DNA from: Christensenella sp. UBA1750
GTDB taxonomy: Bacteria; Bacillota; Clostridia; Christensenellales; UBA1750
Direction of reading: 5' to 3'
Assembly (NCBI GenBank): GCA_002315655.1
Contig: DCHO01000019.1
Span: 1-11,108, forward strand
Length of the DNA: 11,108 nucleotides
Shown here: one piece after another, positions 6,795-11,108 of the stretch
How positions within the stretch are numbered: position 1 is the stretch's first letter
How the letters are laid out: the number at the start of each line of letters is the position of its first letter
Program-made: the position numbers and the translations under genes
The notes under the pieces: model-generated
What the model saw: the letters and a program-made list of their open reading frames with translations, nothing else
What the model was told of the DNA's origin: nothing
The model's database searches: none

Positions 6795-6803
6795 ATTGTA
6801 CCA
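6795..6803 (-). promoter_or_regulatory. Extended -10 promoter for the membrane protein/pseudouridine synthase operon
   Basis: On the minus strand TGGTACAAT: a TACAAT -10 (6795-6800) preceded by the TGn extension (6801-6803). No good -35 lies 16-18 nt upstream, consistent with an extended -10 promoter. The start of transcription would be near 6788, giving a leader of about 28 nt. Confidence 0.7.
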
Positions 6804-6880
6804 TATTTTTCCCAATTTGGATATAGAAAATATTGAAATGTTTAGCAGGATTTTTTCTTCTTCCTGACGAATAGAATAAA

Positions 6881-6921
6881 TTGGCGTGATTATTACGCTT
6901 TTTTGGCGTGCAATTTTACGC
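6881..6921. promoter_or_regulatory. Twin dyad sites upstream of the large zinc-ribbon gene
   Basis: Two copies of TTGGCGTG...TTACGC lie in tandem at 6881-6898 and 6903-6921, starting 22 bp apart, about two helical turns. Each is itself an inverted repeat, GCGT-N7-ACGC and GCGT-N8-ACGC. They sit 50-90 bp before the start of the plus-strand operon and about 90 bp upstream of the minus-strand promoter. The arrangement suggests binding sites for a regulator, but the unequal centres and short half-sites keep this tentative. The first copy plus its T6 could also form a weak hairpin terminator. Confidence 0.4.
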
Positions 6922-6968
6922 AGATCAATTTGGATCAGCAAATTTACCCTTAGGAGGCAGACACTTAT

Positions 6969-9900
6969 ATGAAATGCCCTTCTTGCGGAGTTTGGAATAG
7001 AGCTCATTTTACAAAATGCTTTCAGTGCGGTGCAGATTTGACCGCAGAAGCAGAAAATCAGGCCGCTGCAGAGGAATCTGCGCTGCCCAAGGAAAAGGAT
7101 CTTCCCAGTTCCTTCCCGGAAGGCAACTTCTCCCTCTATGACGCCGGAAACTGGGTTGAGGAGGACGAGGACGATACGCCCTACGTCGGCAAGACGGAAA
7201 AGGCGGCGCCTATTCCCGCATCCGATGAGCAGCCCGCGCTTCCGATAAATGAGGAAGAGGAAAACGAGGGTGCACAGGAGCAGCCTGATTCCTTCTTCCC
7301 GGAAAACGATCCCTTTGAGGTAGAAGAAACCGAGGCTCCCGCAGCACGCAGATTCTCTCTCGCCGCGCTGCTTGGTCTTGATGAGGCTTCCAAATCCGCA
7401 AAGAAAGCCAGACAGGCGCAAAAAAAGAACAAAGGGAAACACATCCCTGAGGATGACCCGGAGGAATACGACCTCCCGGTGCAGGATCAGGACGAAGCCT
7501 TTGCGCCCGCTTACGAATCTCCTAAACCGGAAGCACCCGCCATCCATGAGGCGATGGATGAGGACGAAGTCGTCACCGTTGCCCTGAACCGAAAGGAAGA
7601 AACGGTTCCCTCCGATGCCACCGGCATTTTCCGTGGCGTGAACGCACCCGACTCCCCCGTTGCAGAGGAAACCCGAAAATTCAATCTGAACGATCTCCCC
7701 GCCGCAGATGAGTTAACCGAAGGCACACGCAAATTCAACCTCTCCTCTCTGCAGAAGGAGGATTTGCCCAAAGCCGCGCCGATTGCAGCCGATGATGCAG
7801 ACGAGATCAACGAGCCGGAGGTCGCACCCACGGCTCCCGGCATCAGCCATGAGATCATCAACGCGATCTTCACCAATCCCCAGGCCAATTCCCTCCCCTC
7901 TGAGGTTTTTGCCGCGGAGGACGTCCGTCCCCGTAAGCTCATGAGTCTCAGCCGTTTTGACATCGAAGAGCCGGAAGAGGATGAGCCGGAGACGCAGTTT
8001 GTCGACACTCCAGTTCTCAAGGAAGAACCCATCGTGGAGGATGTGAAGTCCTACAAGCCCACAGCACGCATTTCCGCGCAAAAGGCCGACGAAGCAGGAG
8101 ACGAGTTCACCGCCTTCGCCAACGCCAAGCGCTCCCTCATTGCCGAGATCGGGGACAACGATCCATTCAATTCCGCCATTCAGCTTCCCAAGGAAGAAAA
8201 ACCCGAGCCGAAAGCCGAGCAGAAACCCGAGAAAAAAGCAGAAGAACCCGAAAACACCAAGACAGAAGAAGCCGAGGAAGTGGTTCCCGTCACCGTGGAG
8301 CCCGCCGCACGCCTTTCCAAGGACATTGAGGTGCCTCTGTGGGCAAAGCAGGCCATGGTCTCTCTGGGAGAAGATGATATTTCCTTAGGACATGACGAGC
8401 CTGCCGAAGCAAATCCTCGCCGCAAGCGCCGCACGGTCTTCGGTATTCAGGAGGATCTGACTGAAGGGCTGGGCAGTTCCACCCGTATGGAGCTTCCCCT
8501 CGTTGAAGAACCTCGCCCTGCACCCGCGCCCAGAAGCGGTCTGGATGCCATTGCCCGACACGATGCCGTGCGGAAACGCTCCGTGCTGACCGGCAGAACC
8601 TTCGGCGTGATCGAAGATGAAAGCCCGAATTCCATTGATTTTGCGGCAGCGCAGCCCGTGCGCCCCGTTGCCGCAAAAGCCGCGCCCGTGGTTCCGCCTC
8701 ACGCTGCCGCGCCTGTGGTCGCTCCCCGTACCGCCGCACCGTCTCGTCCGGCTCCCCGTCAGGAGCTCTCCGCACGGCCTTTGCAGCGCAAGCCGCAGAA
8801 TCCGCAGAGCATCCCCCAGCAGAGGGCTTCCGTTCAGCATGAAATGCCGCGTGAGCAGAGAAACGATCCCCGGCAGCAGCAGCCCGTGCGCCGCGCTCCC
8901 CAGCAGCAGCAACAACGTCCGCAGCAGGCTCCCGCAAAGCCCCGGCAGATCAATCCCGAAAGAACCGAACAAAGCAACACTCCCGCAAGACCCGCCCCGC
9001 AGCTAGCTTCCCGTCCCGCGATGGTTCGCAAGGACGCAAAGGTGCAGAATCTCCCCCGCCTCATCCTGTTGGGTGCGGCCGCACTGCTCATCGTCGTGCT
9101 TGTCTTCTGGGGACTGATCGCAGGTATTAAGGCTATCGTAAAGAAAGCCGCAGATAAGCCCGCCGATACGGATATATCCGCCACCGAGCAGAGCGAGCCT
9201 GTGCAGGACGAAAACGCGCCCGTGATCACAACAGGCGAACGCAACGGCCATCCGACCCACGTTTTTACCTTCAAGGGCAACGACAACGACATCATCTATG
9301 TCTCCGGCGACAACCTGCCCAATTCCTACAACGTGCCCATCGTTTCCGGCATCGGTACGCTGGAAATCGACGACAGTGAACTGATCGGCAACCGCTATGC
9401 CAATGAGGACATCGAAGTCACGCTGAACTCGGTGCTTCACGAGGCTTCCAGCGGCAAGGAGACCCAGCTCTCCCCCGTCACCTTCACGGTCACGCCCCCG
9501 GTCGCTTATCTTGAGATCGTGACCCCCGAGGGCAGCACCGCTGAAACCACATTGAGTACCTTCCAGGTCAAGGTTCGTGTGGAGATCGGCTCCGTTGTCA
9601 CCATTGACGGCAGCGATGTTTCCGATATGATCACCGAGGAAAGCAGCGACCTTGGCTCCATCGTCTTCAATGTGTCGGTGGATCCCATCGGCGCCAACGA
9701 AATTCCCGTCACCGTCATGAAGGAAGGCTGCAAATCCGTCACCGAAACCATCACCATCGTCCGACCCGAAATGACCGTGCCCATCGAGCTTGATCCCTCC
9801 ACCCCCTCCGCCAGTTCAACGGATAATCTTGTGATTTCAGGCTCCGTGGCTCCGGGCGTTACCGTTACCGTCAACACCCCCACGCTGGGCAATGTGACCC

Positions 9901-10328
9901 TGAATGAGGACGGCACCTTCTCCTTCACCGCGCAGCTGTCCTTCGGACCCAACGATATTGTGATCACCGCATCTAACGGCACGGATTCCTCCGATCTGAC
10001 GCACACTGTCACCTATACGCCCTCCTACAATGACTATGTTGCTCTGGCGTACAAGATGAACTATAACGACCTGACCGCCTTTGCGGGCAAGTATCAGCCC
10101 TTCAAGTGCACAGGCTATGTCATTGAGGCTTACACCTCAGATCCCTACACCTGCCTGTTCAACGTCAGCACCGAGGAAGATCCCAAGTACATCTACCTGG
10201 AAATGGTGGAAGGCAAGCCTCTGTCCGAAGATCACCGCTACACCGTCTATGCCGATGTGCACGCAGACGGTACCCACGAAGAATATCCCTATCTGATCGG
10301 CCGCTACTTCATTGAGGACGATGAATAA
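6969..10328 (+). CDS. Large single-pass membrane protein: zinc ribbon, disordered region, TM, Ig-like domains
   Basis: A 1119-residue protein of unknown function. Residues 1-24 form a zinc ribbon (CPSC at 3-6, CFQC at 17-20). About 25-560 is acidic, Pro/Glu/Ala-rich and probably disordered; about 560-690 is basic and Pro/Gln/Ala-rich, with Gln runs. A single membrane helix spans about 696-720 (LILLGAAALLIVVLVFWGLI), flanked by Lys/Arg on both sides. Outside are beta-rich segments: about 750-845, an Ig-like unit 848-932, a clearer bacterial Ig-like unit 940-1017 (ISGSVAPGVTVTV...DGTFSFTAQL...NDIVITAS) and a C-terminal about 100-residue, OB-fold-like domain (KYQPFKCTGYVIEA... to RYFIEDDE). With no signal peptide, the topology is probably N-in, C-out. 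Short motifs recur in the inner part: TRKFNL at 235-240 and 253-258, and ATGIF at 217-221. AGGAGG (6952-6957) precedes the ATG by 11 nt. I see no clear -35/-10 for this operon. Confidence 0.88.
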   Translation: MKCPSCGVWNRAHFTKCFQCGADLTAEAENQAAAEESALPKEKDLPSSFPEGNFSLYDAGNWVEEDEDDTPYVGKTEKAAPIPASDEQPALPINEEEENEGAQEQPDSFFPENDPFEVEETEAPAARRFSLAALLGLDEASKSAKKARQAQKKNKGKHIPEDDPEEYDLPVQDQDEAFAPAYESPKPEAPAIHEAMDEDEVVTVALNRKEETVPSDATGIFRGVNAPDSPVAEETRKFNLNDLPAADELTEGTRKFNLSSLQKEDLPKAAPIAADDADEINEPEVAPTAPGISHEIINAIFTNPQANSLPSEVFAAEDVRPRKLMSLSRFDIEEPEEDEPETQFVDTPVLKEEPIVEDVKSYKPTARISAQKADEAGDEFTAFANAKRSLIAEIGDNDPFNSAIQLPKEEKPEPKAEQKPEKKAEEPENTKTEEAEEVVPVTVEPAARLSKDIEVPLWAKQAMVSLGEDDISLGHDEPAEANPRRKRRTVFGIQEDLTEGLGSSTRMELPLVEEPRPAPAPRSGLDAIARHDAVRKRSVLTGRTFGVIEDESPNSIDFAAAQPVRPVAAKAAPVVPPHAAAPVVAPRTAAPSRPAPRQELSARPLQRKPQNPQSIPQQRASVQHEMPREQRNDPRQQQPVRRAPQQQQQRPQQAPAKPRQINPERTEQSNTPARPAPQLASRPAMVRKDAKVQNLPRLILLGAAALLIVVLVFWGLIAGIKAIVKKAADKPADTDISATEQSEPVQDENAPVITTGERNGHPTHVFTFKGNDNDIIYVSGDNLPNSYNVPIVSGIGTLEIDDSELIGNRYANEDIEVTLNSVLHEASSGKETQLSPVTFTVTPPVAYLEIVTPEGSTAETTLSTFQVKVRVEIGSVVTIDGSDVSDMITEESSDLGSIVFNVSVDPIGANEIPVTVMKEGCKSVTETITIVRPEMTVPIELDPSTPSASSTDNLVISGSVAPGVTVTVNTPTLGNVTLNEDGTFSFTAQLSFGPNDIVITASNGTDSSDLTHTVTYTPSYNDYVALAYKMNYNDLTAFAGKYQPFKCTGYVIEAYTSDPYTCLFNVSTEEDPKYIYLEMVEGKPLSEDHRYTVYADVHADGTHEEYPYLIGRYFIEDDE

Positions 10329-10345
10329 ACAAGGAGATATGCAAA

Positions 10346-10618
10346 ATGGCTAAGGATGAAAGCAATATTATCAGTCTCATTGACGACAACGGTAACGAGG
10401 TGCCCTTTGAGCTGATGGACATTATCGAGTACGAAGGGGACAAATTCGTCATTCTGCTGCCCGTTGAGGACGCAGAGGAAGGCGTCGTCATTCTTAAGGC
10501 AGAGGAAGAAGAGGACGGAACAGAAGGCTATGTGAGCATTGACGACGACGAAACGCTGGACACCGTGTTCGATATGTTCAAGGCTCGTTTCTCTGACACC
10601 TTCACCTTCGGCGACTGA
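10346..10618 (+). CDS. DUF1292 family protein (YrzB-like)
   Basis: A 90-residue, very acidic soluble protein. The pattern IISLIDDNGNEVPFELMDIIEYEGDKFVILLPVED followed by VVILKAEEEEDG and a C-terminal LDTVFDMFKARF is that of DUF1292, a small conserved Firmicute family of unknown function usually about 85-100 residues long. ATG 10346 follows AAGGAG (10331-10336) by 9 nt, and the gene lies 17 nt after the large membrane-protein gene, so they form one operon. DUF1292 genes are more often seen near ruvX and alaS-type housekeeping genes; this setting is less usual as far as I recall. Confidence 0.92.
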   Translation: MAKDESNIISLIDDNGNEVPFELMDIIEYEGDKFVILLPVEDAEEGVVILKAEEEEDGTEGYVSIDDDETLDTVFDMFKARFSDTFTFGD

Positions 10619-10629
10619 AAAGGAGCACC

Positions 10630-10950
10630 ATGGAAAATATAGATTTATCCCTGATGGGAAAGCGTGTCAAGGCAAGGCGTAAGTCGATCAAGCTCAGTCA
10701 GGCCGAGCTTGCCGAACAGTGCGGCGTTTCCACGGCTTATGTGGGACACATCGAGCGCGGCAATCGTTCCCCTTCCGTGGAGATGCTGCTGTTGCTGTGC
10801 AAGGCGCTTTCCGTGACCCCGGATTATCTGCTGCAGGACTATCTGCAGGATGTGGCAAGCAGCCACTTTACCGAATCCGATGCGCAATATCTGGAGCATC
10901 TTGTGGCGCTCATCCGTGAACCGGCACGAATTTGGCCGGATGCAAAATAG
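10630..10950 (+). CDS. XRE-family HTH transcriptional regulator
   Basis: A 106-residue protein whose residues 9-68 form a typical Cro/CI-type HTH_3 domain: MGKRVKARRKSIKLSQAELAEQCGVS (recognition helix region STAYVGHIERGNRSPSVEMLLLLCKAL) and a VTPDYLL end. The rest (69-106) is short, without a sensor domain. The ATG at 10630 has AAAAGGAG (10618-10625) only 4 nt upstream, and this SD overlaps the preceding stop codon (10616-10618), so translation is likely linked to the DUF1292 gene. As the last gene of the operon it could regulate the operon itself; the twin dyads at 6881-6921 are the obvious place to look, though this is inference. Confidence 0.93.
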   Translation: MENIDLSLMGKRVKARRKSIKLSQAELAEQCGVSTAYVGHIERGNRSPSVEMLLLLCKALSVTPDYLLQDYLQDVASSHFTESDAQYLEHLVALIREPARIWPDAK

Positions 10951-11003
10951 AAAATCCTTCGTAAGTTTCGATTTCCGTTCACAATAAAACAAAGCTGAAA
11001 TAA

Positions 11004-11037
11004 AACCACCGTGGAGATTTGTCTTTCCACGGTGGTT
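11004..11037. terminator. Hairpin terminator at the end of the XRE operon, better on the minus strand
   Basis: A perfect 12-bp stem AACCACCGTGGA (11004-11015) / TCCACGGTGGTT (11026-11037) with a 10-nt loop. On the minus strand it is followed by TTATTT, making TTTTATTT with the arm, a fair T-tract; on the plus strand the tail is CATATTTTG, less ideal. It probably serves convergent transcripts from both sides. Confidence 0.75.
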
Positions 11038-11057
11038 CATATTTTGTGTAAATTCAA

Positions 11058-11108
11058 TCAGGCAACAGTTTTCTGCGGAGTTTTGTAAGTGGGAACGACC
11101 TGTTTCAT
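11058..11108 (-). CDS. Probable 3' end of a minus-strand gene entering from the right edge
   Basis: The minus strand from 11108 reads MKQVVPTYKTPQKTVA and then a TGA at 11058-11060, 20 nt before a hairpin that is a better terminator in this direction. This is what the end of a convergent gene would look like. The 17 codons are too few to name a family, and the Met at the window edge may be internal or a start. It may not be a gene at all. Confidence 0.4.
   Translation of the reverse strand: MKQVVPTYKTPQKTVA

Noticed and set aside
6525..7547. 340-codon open frame on the minus strand
   Set aside because: It spans the intergenic region and overlaps the start of the large zinc-ribbon gene and the membrane-protein gene in other frames; its Cys/Phe/Arg-rich translation looks like a shadow.
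10339..10353. ATG CAA AAT GGC TAA mini-frame before the DUF1292 gene
   Set aside because: Four codons overlapping the SD-to-start spacer of the real gene; the SD is too close to this ATG, so it is most likely chance.

Overview
The window reads as chromosomal DNA from a Gram-positive anaerobe of class Clostridia, plausibly a gut Oscillospiraceae/Ruminococcaceae relative. The evidence is strong AGGAG ribosome binding sites, an AsnA-type asparagine synthetase, a class A RNase P RNA, an RluA-family synthase with an NRLDKGTSG motif, a DUF1292 protein, and several zinc-ribbon proteins of types common in Firmicutes. Base composition is moderately GC-rich with AT-rich gaps between genes. I see no insertion sequence, phage, CRISPR or tRNA.

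Layout. (1) 1-1313, minus strand: asnA followed 11 nt later by dapF, which runs off the left edge; both act in aspartate-family amino acid metabolism. (2) 1314-1520: divergent promoter region. (3) 1521-2941, plus strand: a cytoplasmic GH27 alpha-galactosidase, a 61-residue CxxC/CxxC protein starting 1 nt after its stop, and a good intrinsic terminator. (4) 2976-3881, plus: a DMT/EamA-type transporter, ending at a strong bidirectional terminator (3921-3959). (5) 3968-4303, minus: RNase P RNA (rnpB). (6) 4310-4530: a non-coding string of six different hairpins joined by TGAAG connectors, filling the gap between rnpB and the next minus-strand gene. (7) 4532-5242, minus: a coiled-coil C4 zinc-ribbon protein with its own near-consensus promoter. 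(8) 5344-6760, minus: a two-gene operon of a small two-pass membrane protein and an RluA-family pseudouridine synthase, driven by an extended -10 promoter. (9) 6969-10950, plus: a three-gene operon of a 1119-residue single-pass membrane protein (cytoplasmic zinc ribbon, long disordered region, external Ig-like domains), a DUF1292 protein and an XRE regulator, followed by a hairpin terminator that also fits a minus-strand gene entering from the right edge.

The least explained part is the hairpin string at 4310-4530. Its wobble pairs form only in RNA read from the minus strand, it has no U-tracts, and it directly abuts rnpB where a promoter would be expected. The second is the operon at 6969-10950, whose large protein joins an intracellular zinc ribbon and repeated T-x-x-F motifs to an external sensory or wall-facing region.
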